Source: Lachnospiraceae bacterium (GTDB lineage: Bacteria; Bacillota; Clostridia; Lachnospirales; Lachnospiraceae). From it: a stretch of 64,000 bases of DNA. The stretch lies in NCBI GenBank assembly GCA_009911195.1, contig QXWV01000016.1, positions 1-64,000 on the forward strand, written 5' to 3'. The position numbers and the translations under genes were made by a program. Positions 41,549 to 53,000 of this stretch are shown here, piece after piece; the first letter of the stretch is position 1; each line of letters begins with the position of its first letter. The notes below the pieces were generated by a model. The model did no database searches. It was not told where the DNA came from and saw only the letters and a program-made list of their open reading frames with translations.

Positions 41549-43758
41549 TTTAATTTCCATATCAATGAATCTTCCGACACCCGTTCATAACGTTCCCTGA
41601 TTGCCGCATCCAGTGACGGGCAGATTGTCTCGCCCTCTTCTTCTGTTTGGGGCTGGTATACTACAATTCGGGGCGCATAATTTACCAAATCTTCCACTGT
41701 GTCATACTCAAACCAGTCCATATACCAGGGCAGGATATAGCAGTTCCGGTTTACGGGATACCGCTCTTTATACATTAGATATATAGAATCATGAACATAT
41801 GTATCTATAAAAATCCCCTCACCCGGTTCAGTCAGCGATACAATCTGTTCATCTGTCTCATCCACTGCATTGGGATGGTATACCACATGTTCCACAACCA
41901 TGGATATATATGGCCTTAATAAATAGCACCCTGCCGCCACCATGCAGGCCAGTATTATCTTCCGCCCTTCTCCTTTTACCCCGTCTTTCAAAGAATCCTC
42001 TGGAATGCCCAACAATATTATTATCGTCAACGCCACATTCCAAAGCCCAACGGCATGGAAACCCATCCCCCCTCTCGTTCCATTTCCGCTCATGCACAAA
42101 AGTAATGCAAGCACTGCGGCTATCCCTTCTTTCTCGCCCATCCGCCTCCACCAATGCATCAGCGACACAATTGCACCTACTGCAATCAGGAACTGAATCA
42201 CCACTATATCATTTCCTCCTGAAGAAAGCATTGCATTAAAGTTATCACCTATCGCATCAAAATAACTTTTGAGCCCAAGAAAAAATGGTTTCCATTTTAT
42301 CTTGCCGAACTCGTTCTGATACTTATTATAGACCATTGTATTAAATTGATATGCCATCAAGTACATTTGCCCCGCTGCACGAGCCAGTACAAAATAAACC
42401 ATGGAAACAAGAAATGGCAGCAAAGCCACTGGCAGGAAAAAGCCATAACGTCTCCATACGGCTTTTATTCTTACCCCTTTTGTTCCGATTCTCTTTACCC
42501 TATCTCCCCCTTTCATCTCACGCCCCATTTCTTTCCCTTTCCAGAAGAGTCCTTCCCTAACAAGCACACATATTGCAATAGGCGTTATGGCAAACACACT
42601 GACAAACGTGGATGCAATACTGGCAAACACACAGGCAGATACAATAATACATCTGCTTTTTTCCAGCCTCCCATCATCCCAGTAGCGGATAAACTCCATG
42701 ATTAGGGCTATCATACAAAATCCCTGGATATTATCGCCCAATATTTTGGATGCCTGAAAAAACATGGGAATTATAATAATAATTTGGGCAATGGGCAAAA
42801 TAAACATTTTTCTCTTTCCAAAAAAGTTGCAATGCCGGTAGTAAAGCCCTCCCCACAACATTGCTGAAAGCAGATAATACAACAGCCGGAACTGCTGGAT
42901 GCTTCCGGCGCCAAGCAGCGCAAAGACAGCACACAAATAATATCCAAAGGGGGTATGCTGTGTATAGTAATCCCTATACAGGACTTTTCCTCCTGCAATC
43001 AGCATCCCTCCCCGTATATTGTCGCACTCATCCGTAAAAGTACCCATGTTCTCCCTCGAAAACACATACATCAAAAGAATGTAGATACATGCAACCCCCA
43101 AAGCGCCTAACAGCTTCTTTGCGGACTCCCCCTTTTTCTTTTGATAAAATACCAGCGCCAGGATTCCAGCTACTGCCCCTGTCATTATTACATATAGGAA
43201 ACTCCAAAATAAATCCTTCTCTCCTCCATATACCCTGATACAAAGTGCCCCCTCCTGTACTTCCCCATTAATAAAAAACTTTCCATCCCCATAGCTTTCA
43301 TACCCGGATGCATAAAAGCACAATGCCGAATTTCCTGTAGCATTTTTAGAGCGGATGGATAGTATATACTCTTTCCCCTTATCCACTTTGATTGGCGATG
43401 TCACCTTACATAAATATTTTTCTCCATCGGAAACCTGGCTTGCGTTGTACTCCCATTCGTATATTATCTTCCCACTTTCCTTTTCCCGTATGTCCAGTTT
43501 CCAAAAAGAATTATTATTCCTTCCATAAGTACCAGTTTTAATATCAATTCCCCAAAATAAACCATATGGCATTGCAAATTCCTGTTCCAGCACTGTCCGG
43601 TTATCCATTACTGCTATTTCCTTTTCCTCTTTTTCATTAATAACCGTTCTTTCTATATATGTCAGCCGATTGCCCACTTTCCAGAACCCTATGATAAACA
43701 CCACTGTTACTATGGCCAAAATCCCTATACCCTGGATTCTATTTTCTTTTATGTTCAT
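41545..43758 (-). CDS. Large membrane glycosyltransferase-like protein (GT-C fold)
   Basis: 737 residues. One N-terminal helix, an extracellular beta-rich region of about 150 residues, then about ten helices. The first loop after the helix contains FTDECDNIRGGMLIAGG and YRDYYTQHTPFGYY, typical of GT39/PMT-like polyprenyl-sugar glycosyltransferases, where an acidic pair is catalytic. A soluble C-terminal part follows. It probably transfers sugar from a polyprenyl phosphate donor, which the GT2 upstream could make. Overlaps the convergent gene by 4 bases. Confidence 0.8.
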   Translation of the reverse strand: MNIKENRIQGIGILAIVTVVFIIGFWKVGNRLTYIERTVINEKEEKEIAVMDNRTVLEQEFAMPYGLFWGIDIKTGTYGRNNNSFWKLDIREKESGKIIYEWEYNASQVSDGEKYLCKVTSPIKVDKGKEYILSIRSKNATGNSALCFYASGYESYGDGKFFINGEVQEGALCIRVYGGEKDLFWSFLYVIMTGAVAGILALVFYQKKKGESAKKLLGALGVACIYILLMYVFSRENMGTFTDECDNIRGGMLIAGGKVLYRDYYTQHTPFGYYLCAVFALLGAGSIQQFRLLYYLLSAMLWGGLYYRHCNFFGKRKMFILPIAQIIIIIPMFFQASKILGDNIQGFCMIALIMEFIRYWDDGRLEKSRCIIVSACVFASIASTFVSVFAITPIAICVLVREGLFWKGKEMGREMKGGDRVKRIGTKGVRIKAVWRRYGFFLPVALLPFLVSMVYFVLARAAGQMYLMAYQFNTMVYNKYQNEFGKIKWKPFFLGLKSYFDAIGDNFNAMLSSGGNDIVVIQFLIAVGAIVSLMHWWRRMGEKEGIAAVLALLLCMSGNGTRGGMGFHAVGLWNVALTIIILLGIPEDSLKDGVKGEGRKIILACMVAAGCYLLRPYISMVVEHVVYHPNAVDETDEQIVSLTEPGEGIFIDTYVHDSIYLMYKERYPVNRNCYILPWYMDWFEYDTVEDLVNYAPRIVVYQPQTEEEGETICPSLDAAIRERYERVSEDSLIWKLN

Positions 43759-43819
43759 CCCTTTCTACCTCTTCCGCCTTTCCTATATCCCCTGCTTCGA
43801 TAAATGGTAATTAGGCCAG

Positions 43820-44560
43820 TCATGTCACATGGCGTTTCTCCCCCATCTCCTCCAGCACCTTATTCAATGCTGAAAAATCCTTCACTGCCCGGATACCTAT
43901 ACTCCATATTCTTCTCATATTAATGGAATTTACCCCTCCCTGCCGCGGCTTGAAGGTAATGGGCAAATAAAGCACATCCCTTTTTTTCTTTTCAAAAATA
44001 ACTGCAATCAGCACATTAGATAAATGAAACCCTTTCGGTATGTATGGCATCTCCTCTCTTAATACTTCAGCCCGCATTAGGCGGAATGGCGTGTTCGCAT
44101 CCTTTACCCTTATCTTAAAGCAAATGGCAATTACCAGCTTCAGAACTTTTGTAACAAAAATACGCAGCCATCCATCCTGGCGCTTATTTCTATTACCAAT
44201 AACCATATCATACCCTTTTCTTTTCTCCCAGAAGCTGTCAAATTCCTCCGGCCTTGTCTGCCCATCGGAATCCGTCTGGAAAATATAATCCGCACCGTGT
44301 TCTATAGCATATTGATATCCATACAATAGCGTTGCCCCATGCCCTTCGTTCTGTTTACTGATAGCCTTTAACAGCGGACGGCTCTTTTTCATTTCACATA
44401 GGATACTATATGTCTCATCCTTACTGCCATCATCAATTATTAACAGGCATGACTCGCCGCCTGCCTGATGAGCCTTCACTATTGGATACCATTCGTCAAT
44501 TACCTTTTGTATATTTTCCGCTTCGTTATAAGCAGGAATCACAATATAAAGTTTATCCAT
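43820..44560 (-). CDS. Family 2 glycosyltransferase (DPM/DPG synthase type)
   Basis: 246 residues, GT-A fold. VIPAYNEAENIQKVI at the start, IDDGSKDET and the metal-binding QTDSDGQ are present. The layout resembles dolichyl/undecaprenyl-phosphate sugar transferases, but without C-terminal membrane helices. Directly upstream of the GT-C-like gene; likely its lipid-linked sugar donor. Confidence 0.9.
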   Translation of the reverse strand: MDKLYIVIPAYNEAENIQKVIDEWYPIVKAHQAGGESCLLIIDDGSKDETYSILCEMKKSRPLLKAISKQNEGHGATLLYGYQYAIEHGADYIFQTDSDGQTRPEEFDSFWEKRKGYDMVIGNRNKRQDGWLRIFVTKVLKLVIAICFKIRVKDANTPFRLMRAEVLREEMPYIPKGFHLSNVLIAVIFEKKKRDVLYLPITFKPRQGGVNSINMRRIWSIGIRAVKDFSALNKVLEEMGEKRHVT

Positions 44561-44561
44561 T

Positions 44562-44949
44562 TATTTACCTCTTTTCTCGTTTTGTATGTTTCAGGTGTTC
44601 CCCCAATTTCACTTGACACAGCAGCATGGACAAAACAGCACTCATTTATTATCAATCCGTGGGAACACGCTTTTCTTCCTATTAGCATCTCCCACACTCC
44701 AAATTTATGGAATGTTTTAAGCAAAAGTGAAAACAACAATTTAAGCATCATTGCTAAATCAATGTGCCGTTTATTGTTTTTAATATCTTAATTCTTTATT
44801 AATAAGTTATTAAATATCTTATTTTTTCATTATATATCATTCAATATCTTATTTCAAACATTTATTGCATTAAAATCAATACTAAGGGGTAATTTGTAAC
44901 TTTCATGCATTTATAAATCTAACTCCAAAAGAAAGGCGAGGTCATTTTT
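44562..44949. other. AT-rich divergent intergenic region
   Basis: 388 bases without a gene. The sequence AATATCTTA occurs three times between about 44780 and 44860, and AT content is high. These repeats could be operator sites for the XRE protein encoded next to them, but this is only a guess. Confidence 0.35.
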
Positions 44950-45282
44950 ATGTACGAAGAAGAATTATTTTCAAAAAGGCTGGAGCAGCTTCGCCTTGAA
45001 AAAAATGTATCCGCACGGGAAATGAGCCTGGCTTTAGGGCAGAACCCAAGCTATATAAATCGTATCGAAAATGGGAAGGCGCTTCCTTCCCTCTCCATAT
45101 TTTTCTGTATTTGTGATTATTTTCATATTTCCCCCAAAGATTTTTTTAATAACGAACTGAATAATTTTTACTATACTGGGGAACTTATCCGGGAAATCCA
45201 GAAACTGACAGGCTCGCAGGCGCAACATCTTCTTGCGGTGATTAAGGATATTAACCAATCAAACGTTCATAGAACAGAATAA
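44950..45282 (+). CDS. XRE-family transcriptional regulator
   Basis: 110 residues. Helix-turn-helix region RLEQLRLEKNVSAREMSLAL and PSYINRIENGKALPSLS; the C-terminal helix is short. AAGGCGAGG start site. Divergent from the GT2 gene. Regulon unknown. Confidence 0.9.
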   Translation: MYEEELFSKRLEQLRLEKNVSAREMSLALGQNPSYINRIENGKALPSLSIFFCICDYFHISPKDFFNNELNNFYYTGELIREIQKLTGSQAQHLLAVIKDINQSNVHRTE

Positions 45283-45516
45283 TATTTCAAATATTAACCC
45301 AAAATAATCGTTTATTTTTTACCATCCTTGCCTCTTTACGCCTTATATGGAAAAATCCAATCATAGACAGCATAAAGAAATTCATCTTATAATATTTTTG
45401 CACAGCAATTTATATTTTATTATTGGAACTGGCCAAATAAATTCATTTATGCGGACATGAATTCATTTAGGAAGGCATGTACTGATGCAGGCTAAACGAA
45501 AGGCATGGTAAATAAA

Positions 45517-46758
45517 ATGGTGAAACGAATAAAGCCACTGTTATTTTCCGCAGTCCTTTTATGCTTTCCGTTTTCTTTCAGCGGATGCGGCAAAAGCGCT
45601 GCGGATGAACTTTCTCTTGGGGAAGCCAATGAAAAACCGGCAGACTCCAATGAAACAACCAATAAAGAATATTCAAAAGATGATATAGATGGGAATAGCC
45701 AAAACTATGACGAAAAAACTGACAATAGCTATATGGCAGAAAATGGGGGATTCGATACTCCCGTCATTGAAAAACGGATAGAGAAAGACGGAAAAATACA
45801 GAGTTACCTTACCGGCCAATGGCTGGAAAAGGAAAAAGCAAACAAAAGGCCCATCGCCGTTATGATACCGAACAATACCCCGGCGCTGCCGCAATACGGC
45901 CTGTCCAAAGCAGCTATTATTTACGAAGCGCCGGTAGAGGGGCGTATTACAAGGCTTATGGCTGTTTTTGAGGACTATGATGAACTGGAGTATATCGGCC
46001 CTGTCCGAAGCAGCCGCGACTATTTTGTTTATGTGGCCATGGGATATCAGGCCATTTACTGCAACTGGGGGCTGGCAAGACCTTATGTGGAAGAGCTTCT
46101 GCGCAGCGATGCCGTCCAGAACATCAGTTGTGCCGTAGAGGGCATCCACAACCCTTCCGATGAAGCATTCGGCAGAATCCGCCGTCCCGGTTATGCTACG
46201 GAATTCACCGGTTACCTTTTTATGGATGGGCTGGAAAAAGCCATTAAACGGCATAAATACGAAACAGAATATGATAGCCGCTACGTTCCCCCTTTTATTT
46301 TTGTTGACGAAGGCTACCGGGCAAACTACGAAGATATGGAAGATGCAGCCTACCTCTACCCCGGCGGCCGGGAAGAAAATTCCGGGGGCTATGGATTTTA
46401 TAACCCCTACTTTGAATATGACGAAAAAGACAAGCTTTATTACCGCTACCAGAACGGCAAAAAGCAAATGGACGAATATGACAATAGCCAACTGGCCGTT
46501 TCCAACGTAGTATTCCAGTATTGCCACGGGGAAGTCCGGGATAAAAAGGACTACCTGGCTTTCGGCGTCCATGGTGAAGGCGATGCCCTTGTTTTCACCA
46601 ATGGGAAAGTCATTGAAGCCACATGGCAGCGCTACGGCGGAGATGCCACCCCGGCTAAATTTTATGATAAAAACGGCAGGGAAATCATCTTCAACCAAGG
46701 AAAAACCTGGATTTGCAATATTTGGGAAGAGTATGGGGAATATGTAGAATATGAATAG
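45517..46758 (+). CDS. DUF3048 (YerB-like) lipoprotein
   Basis: 413 residues. A signal peptide ends in FSGC (Cys24), a lipobox. An Asn/Asp/Glu-rich linker to about 75 leads to the DUF3048 N-terminal domain (RPIAVMIPNN, GPVRSSRDYFVY) and the C-terminal one (DYLAFGVHGEGDALVF). Surface-anchored; function not established. ATG 45517 is taken because the ATG at 45505 almost touches the AAAGG site. Confidence 0.9.
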   Translation: MVKRIKPLLFSAVLLCFPFSFSGCGKSAADELSLGEANEKPADSNETTNKEYSKDDIDGNSQNYDEKTDNSYMAENGGFDTPVIEKRIEKDGKIQSYLTGQWLEKEKANKRPIAVMIPNNTPALPQYGLSKAAIIYEAPVEGRITRLMAVFEDYDELEYIGPVRSSRDYFVYVAMGYQAIYCNWGLARPYVEELLRSDAVQNISCAVEGIHNPSDEAFGRIRRPGYATEFTGYLFMDGLEKAIKRHKYETEYDSRYVPPFIFVDEGYRANYEDMEDAAYLYPGGREENSGGYGFYNPYFEYDEKDKLYYRYQNGKKQMDEYDNSQLAVSNVVFQYCHGEVRDKKDYLAFGVHGEGDALVFTNGKVIEATWQRYGGDATPAKFYDKNGREIIFNQGKTWICNIWEEYGEYVEYE

Positions 46759-46830
46759 CCAAAAAAGCATGGGCTAATATGGCAAAGCATAAAATTAGCC
46801 GGCAAAGTATAGAAAAGAAACCTGTGCTAC

Positions 46831-46883
46831 AAAAAATGCACGCGTATGTTTATCTCATGTAAACAAACACGCGCGTGCATTTA
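46831..46883. terminator. Bidirectional terminator between the DUF3048 gene and dnaJ
   Basis: AAATGCACGCG pairs with CGCGTGCATTT, with inner TGTTTA/TAAACA. A-runs and T-runs flank both sides, and the two genes converge here. Confidence 0.8.
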
Positions 46884-46927
46884 AACACATTTTAATTTAT
46901 TTCATTATCCCCTTCTACCAATAATTT

Positions 46928-48091
46928 TTACCTTTCCCAAAATTTCTTCTTTTTATCCTTTACTTCCCCTGCTTCACCCGAAGCTTCTTTCGCTGCATTC
47001 AACGTATTCCCCGTCTCCGCATCGAATTGCCTCAAAAGTTCCTTTGCCTCATGGGAAAGCTTATCGGGTACCTGGACTACCAGAGTTACATAATGGTCAC
47101 CCCGGTTATCTTTATTTCTCAATGAGGGAACCCCTTTGCCTTTCAGGCGCACTCTTGTGTCTGTCTGGGTTCCTGCCTTTACATCGTAAATCACCTTGCC
47201 ATCCACCGTATCAATCATAATCTCGCCGCCCAAAGCCGCAACTGCGAAGGATACGGGCACGGTGGAATAAATATTATAATCCTGGCGCTGGAAAATAGGA
47301 TGCCTGCCCACGATAACTTCCACAAGCAAATCCCCTCTCGGCCCGCCATTGCTTCCCGGTTCGCCTTTATCCCTCAGACGTACACTCTGCCCGTTGTCAA
47401 TGCCCGCCGGTATGGAAACTTTAATCTTCTTCCTGCTGGCAATGTATCCGCTTCCATGGCAATCCGGGCATTTATCCTTAATGACTTTCCCGGTTCCATT
47501 ACAGTCAGGGCAAGTCTGAACATTCCTGACAGTGCCAAAAAAAGACTGCTGGGTGAATACCACCTGCCCTTTGCCGCCACATTTGGAACATGTCTCCGGG
47601 CTGGTTCCCGGTTTCGCACCGCTGCCATGGCAGGAAGCGCATTCATCCTTTAAAGTCAGCTCCAATTCCTTCTCGACGCCGAATACTGCTTCTTCAAAGG
47701 TAATCCTTACGCTGGTACGGATATTTGCCCCTTTCATAGGGCCGCTGCTTCCCCTTCCGCTCCTACGGCCGCCACCAAAGAAATCTCCGAAAATGTCCCC
47801 GAAAATATCTCCGAAATCAGCACTGCTAAAATCAAAACCGCCGAAACCTCCAGCCCCGCCTTCAAATGCCGCATGGCCGAACTGGTCATACTGGCGTTTC
47901 TTTTCCGGGTCGCTAAGCACGGCATATGCTTCCGAGGCTTCTTTAAACTTCTTTTCCGCTTCCTTATCACCGGGGTTCATATCCGGATGATATTTCTTGG
48001 CCAGAACTCGGTATGCTTTTTTAATTGCTGCTTCATCTGCATTTTTATCTACTCCAAGAACTTCGTAGTAGTCTCGTTTTTGCTCTGCCAT
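46928..48091 (-). CDS. dnaJ: Chaperone DnaJ
   Basis: Hsp40 co-chaperone stimulating DnaK ATPase, 387 residues. J domain with HPD ([10 protein letters not shown]), a Gly/Phe-rich segment, four CxxCxGxG zinc motifs ([32 protein letters not shown]) and the C-terminal substrate domains. Last gene of the heat-shock cluster. Confidence 0.98.
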   Translation of the reverse strand: MAEQKRDYYEVLGVDKNADEAAIKKAYRVLAKKYHPDMNPGDKEAEKKFKEASEAYAVLSDPEKKRQYDQFGHAAFEGGAGGFGGFDFSSADFGDIFGDIFGDFFGGGRRSGRGSSGPMKGANIRTSVRITFEEAVFGVEKELELTLKDECASCHGSGAKPGTSPETCSKCGGKGQVVFTQQSFFGTVRNVQTCPDCNGTGKVIKDKCPDCHGSGYIASRKKIKVSIPAGIDNGQSVRLRDKGEPGSNGGPRGDLLVEVIVGRHPIFQRQDYNIYSTVPVSFAVAALGGEIMIDTVDGKVIYDVKAGTQTDTRVRLKGKGVPSLRNKDNRGDHYVTLVVQVPDKLSHEAKELLRQFDAETGNTLNAAKEASGEAGEVKDKKKKFWER

Positions 48092-48155
48092 AACTAACTC
48101 CTCTTGTTCACTTAATTCCTGAATACTAGTATAAACGGTCTTATATTCAAACGCA

Positions 48156-48194
48156 AGAAGTTCTCAGGCACATATCCTGTGCCTTAGAACTTCT
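48156..48194. promoter_or_regulatory. dnaK-dnaJ intergenic hairpin
   Basis: AGAAGTTCT (48156-48164) with AGAACTTCT (48186-48194), and inner AGGCACA with TGTGCCT, giving a 16-base-pair stem. No strong T-run follows, so it may be a partial terminator or mRNA processing/stability element that lowers dnaJ relative to dnaK. Confidence 0.6.
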
Positions 48195-48240
48195 CGTTGC
48201 TATTCACTCATCCTTTACAGCATCAAATCGGCCATACGAT

Positions 48241-50136
<1,896 letters not shown>

Positions 50137-50204
50137 TTAATTCTTTCCATTGTTGCTAAAATCTATATAACAGAAACCTATTATATACTAAATTTATGCT
50201 ATAA

Positions 50205-50948
50205 CTATGATACAACAGCCACCATGCTGTGCCTTACTACGGACTCCCTATACATATAACCTTTCTGCAATTCCTGTGCCACTATGCCCGATTCATATTC
50301 CTCGCTCTCCACCTGCATCACTGCATTGTGGTAATCGGGGTTAAACTCCTGCCCTATGGCTTCTATCGGCTTTACGCCCAGGTTTTCCAGTTCCGTCATC
50401 AACTGCTTATAAATCATCTGCATACCATCGGCAAAACCGTTCCCTTTTTCCTCTTCAGAAATGCTGGCCAGCCCTCTTTCAAAATTATCCACAACCGGAA
50501 GAATCTTTTCAATAACGCTTTTAGCCCCAATTTCAAACATAGCCGTTTTTTCTTTGTCGGTGCGTTTCCGGAAATTTTCAAATTCCGCCATCTGACGTTT
50601 TACCCGGTCCTCCAGTTCTTCTACTTTCTGCTTCATGGCTTCCTGCTTTTTATCCGCCTTCGGTTTCTTCTTAAAAAACTTCTTCCCGCCGGCCTCTTCC
50701 GTCCCCCCATCTTCACCGTCATCTGTTTCATCCGGCTCAAATTCCACATCCTGGCTGTTATCTGCCAGGCTATTATCTGCCTGGCTGTTATCTGCCTGGC
50801 TGTTATCTGCCTTGCCATCTTCTTCGTTTTTTTCTTCCATTACATTCCCCGCTTCTTTATTGCTTTCTTCCATGCAATCGTCATTTCTGCCTGTATTCAT
50901 ATCCTTCTTTTCTTCCAATTCTTTCATCCCTTTCTTTTTATTCTTCAT
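50205..50948 (-). CDS. grpE: Nucleotide exchange factor GrpE
   Basis: Releases ADP from DnaK. The conserved part is the coiled coil (EELEDRVKRQMAEFENFRKR) and C-terminal wing (VESEEYESGIVAQELQKGY, RHSMVAVV). The N-terminal 90 or so residues are acidic and low-complexity and include the pentapeptide ADNSQ-type repeat four times. The start is uncertain: ATG 50948 is used; a TTG lies upstream at 50963 and other ATGs follow. Confidence 0.96.
   Translation of the reverse strand: MKNKKKGMKELEEKKDMNTGRNDDCMEESNKEAGNVMEEKNEEDGKADNSQADNSQADNSLADNSQDVEFEPDETDDGEDGGTEEAGGKKFFKKKPKADKKQEAMKQKVEELEDRVKRQMAEFENFRKRTDKEKTAMFEIGAKSVIEKILPVVDNFERGLASISEEEKGNGFADGMQMIYKQLMTELENLGVKPIEAIGQEFNPDYHNAVMQVESEEYESGIVAQELQKGYMYRESVVRHSMVAVVS
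50750..50809. repeat. 15-bp tandem repeat inside grpE
   Basis: Four units of CCTGGCTGTTATCTG, the second with two changes. Each encodes five residues, so unit gain or loss would keep the grpE frame. Confidence 0.85.
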
Positions 50949-51009
50949 ATTTCCAATAAACAATCCGTAAAAAGAACGCTTGCTTTACCGAATATCCTAT
51001 GGATTAAAG

Positions 51010-52047
51010 CTAACCATCGCGCTTATTATATAAATCATCCAACTGATGCTTCAAAGTTTTCAGTGTTCCCACCACTTTATCATAGTCCATACGTTTCGGG
51101 CCTATAATTCCAATAGTTCCTTTCATTCCCTCTTCCAGTTCATAGGTTGCGGTTACAACGCTACAGTCCTTCATCGTTTTCACCGGGGTCTCATTGCCGA
51201 TATATATCTGTATTCCCGTGCTGTTTTCCTCTGCCAGATTGTCTACCACCAGTTCGCTCAATAGCTGCTTTTCTTCAAAAGTGGTAATCAGTTCGCTGGC
51301 TTTCTGGTTATCCGCCAGTTCCGGGTATTTAAAAATATTATTCGCGCCGCTGGTATATATCTCCAAATCTTCATCCGCTTTAATGGCATCCGCCACCGCG
51401 TCAATAACATTCCCAATGATGACACTGTGTATACCTGCCTGCTGTTTCATAGCAGTTATCATGCTTAAGTTAATCTCTTCCAGTGACAATCCATTCAAAT
51501 GGGTGTTCAGAAGTATATTCAGCTTCAACAATGTTTCATCATCTATTTCTTCTTCCACACTTAAGATATTATTTTTAATCACATTACCTTCGATGACGAT
51601 AACCGCTAACAACTGGTTGGAATCCACTCTGGACAACTGTATGAATTTTACTTTATTGCGGTGAATCCGGGGAGCCGATATCATAGTGGCATAATTGGTA
51701 TTCTGCGCCAACACTTTCGCCACTTGTTTCAGGAGATGTTCCATTTTATCCTCCCGCTCCAGCAAAAATTCCTTCAGTTCTTCTACTTCACGCTCCTTTT
51801 CCTCCATCATCTGGTCCACATAGAGGCGGTAGCCTTTATCCGACGGAATCCGTCCTGCCGAAGTATGGGGCTGGACAATGTAGCCCAATTCCTCCAAATC
51901 CGCCATTTCATTTCTTATCGTAGCAGAACTTAGATTTAAATCCGTATATTTTGAAATCGTCCTGCTTCCGACCGGTTCTCCCGTTTCAAGGTAATTGCGG
52001 ATAATGGCCTGCAAAATTTTCATTTTTCTTTCGTCCAGTAAGTGCAC
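51010..52047 (-). CDS. hrcA: Heat-inducible transcription repressor HrcA
   Basis: 345 residues. N-terminal winged helix (LQAIIRNYLETGEPVGS, SATIRNEMADLEELGYI, PHTSAGRIPSDKGYR) and dimer domains. It binds CIRCE and represses the cluster. I use GTG 52047, 8 bases after GGGAGG; the frame is open to 52089, but that codon lies inside CIRCE. First gene of hrcA-grpE-dnaK-dnaJ. Confidence 0.97.
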   Translation of the reverse strand: MHLLDERKMKILQAIIRNYLETGEPVGSRTISKYTDLNLSSATIRNEMADLEELGYIVQPHTSAGRIPSDKGYRLYVDQMMEEKEREVEELKEFLLEREDKMEHLLKQVAKVLAQNTNYATMISAPRIHRNKVKFIQLSRVDSNQLLAVIVIEGNVIKNNILSVEEEIDDETLLKLNILLNTHLNGLSLEEINLSMITAMKQQAGIHSVIIGNVIDAVADAIKADEDLEIYTSGANNIFKYPELADNQKASELITTFEEKQLLSELVVDNLAEENSTGIQIYIGNETPVKTMKDCSVVTATYELEEGMKGTIGIIGPKRMDYDKVVGTLKTLKHQLDDLYNKRDG

Positions 52048-52082
52048 TCCATCATCCTCCCTCGTTTTATTCATTCTGTTTG

Positions 52083-52109
52083 TTAGCACTCAACCTTTTA
52101 GAGTGCTAA
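52083..52109. promoter_or_regulatory. CIRCE operator
   Basis: TTAGCACTC, nine bases, GAGTGCTAA: a perfect match to the consensus. Located just downstream of the hrcA promoter, so HrcA binding blocks transcription. Confidence 0.97.
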
Positions 52110-52123
52110 CATCTTCTTACCAT

Positions 52124-52152
52124 AAAATATCACTTACCCTGAGTAATGTCAA
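52124..52152 (-). promoter_or_regulatory. Sigma-A promoter of the heat-shock operon
   Basis: On the minus strand TTGACA (52147-52152), a 17-base spacer, and TATTTT (52124-52129). It stands 15 bases before CIRCE. Confidence 0.8.
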
Positions 52153-52186
52153 CACATTAGTTCAAAAATAATTATAAAAATTATGT

Positions 52187-52225
52187 AAAAAGACTTTGGC
52201 ATACCGTCTTCCGATATGCCAAAGC
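52187..52225 (-). terminator. Terminator of the DUF6465 gene
   Basis: CTTTGGCATA (52194-52203) pairs with TATGCCAAAG (52215-52224); minus-strand T-run follows. Confidence 0.8.
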
Positions 52226-52266
52226 CATTCTCTTCCACTCTCATCAATTTTCCAATCAAAAAACCG

Positions 52267-52722
52267 CTAAATAAGGAAACTTCCCTGGACATCGCCATTG
52301 AATACATAATAAACTGTATTTTCTTCCGGTTTTACATATAAGTCAAGGCTTGTGTACTCTTCATCCCCTTTACCCAAATCATATTTCCATACGTCGGCTG
52401 CAATCTTCTGTAAATCTTCCATAGAAACATTTTTATCGGAGTATTGGATATGTAATGACTGCTGTACTGCTGCTTTCTTGCTTTTTGCTTTTGTCTCTTC
52501 TTTTCCTGCCGGTGCTTTTTTCTCTACAGCCTTCTTGGCTGGTGCTTTTTTCTCAGCCGCTTTTTTTGTAGCGTTTTTTTTCGCCGGTGCTTTTTGAACT
52601 GCCGGTTTTGCTTCTTCTTTTTTCTCAACTGCTACAGCTTTCGGCTCTTCAACTGCCAAAGTTGCTTCCGGTTCTGTCTTCACCGCTTTAGCTGCTGTTG
52701 TCTTCTTTTTCGCTTCTGCCAT
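52267..52722 (-). CDS. DUF6465 protein with histone-like Lys/Ala tail
   Basis: 151 residues. The first 90 are low-complexity with repeated KKAPAKK/AEKKAPAKKA blocks like histone H1 tails. The C-terminal 60 form a compact domain (LHIQYSDKNVSMEDL, SLDLYVKPEENTVYYVFN) matching DUF6465. A nucleoid-binding role is plausible from the tail but unproven. Strong AAAGGAG site. Confidence 0.85.
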   Translation of the reverse strand: MAEAKKKTTAAKAVKTEPEATLAVEEPKAVAVEKKEEAKPAVQKAPAKKNATKKAAEKKAPAKKAVEKKAPAGKEETKAKSKKAAVQQSLHIQYSDKNVSMEDLQKIAADVWKYDLGKGDEEYTSLDLYVKPEENTVYYVFNGDVQGSFLI

Positions 52723-53000
52723 TTGTTTTCTCCTTTCACTGCCAGGTTCGTATGAAACCTTTCTGACTCCTTACTTTTTCATCCCCCCGCCGTATGATGA
52801 TACATCATCCGCGATGTGAGTAATCCCATAAAAATCATTTTTACGATATATAGTTTACTCCAATTCAACTGTCTTGTCAACTTTTCCGCCACCTTTTCCT
52901 AAAAAACCGGGAAAAAGGCGCACTTTCCGATAAAAGACCAGAAAAAGTTCACATTGTTGACTAAAAATTTCCTCCGAAAAAACTATCGAAAGGTCATTTC

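Noticed and set aside
45673-46770. 365-codon open frame antisense to the DUF3048 lipoprotein gene
   Set aside because: It mirrors the codons of a clearly recognisable gene, has no family features and no ribosome site.
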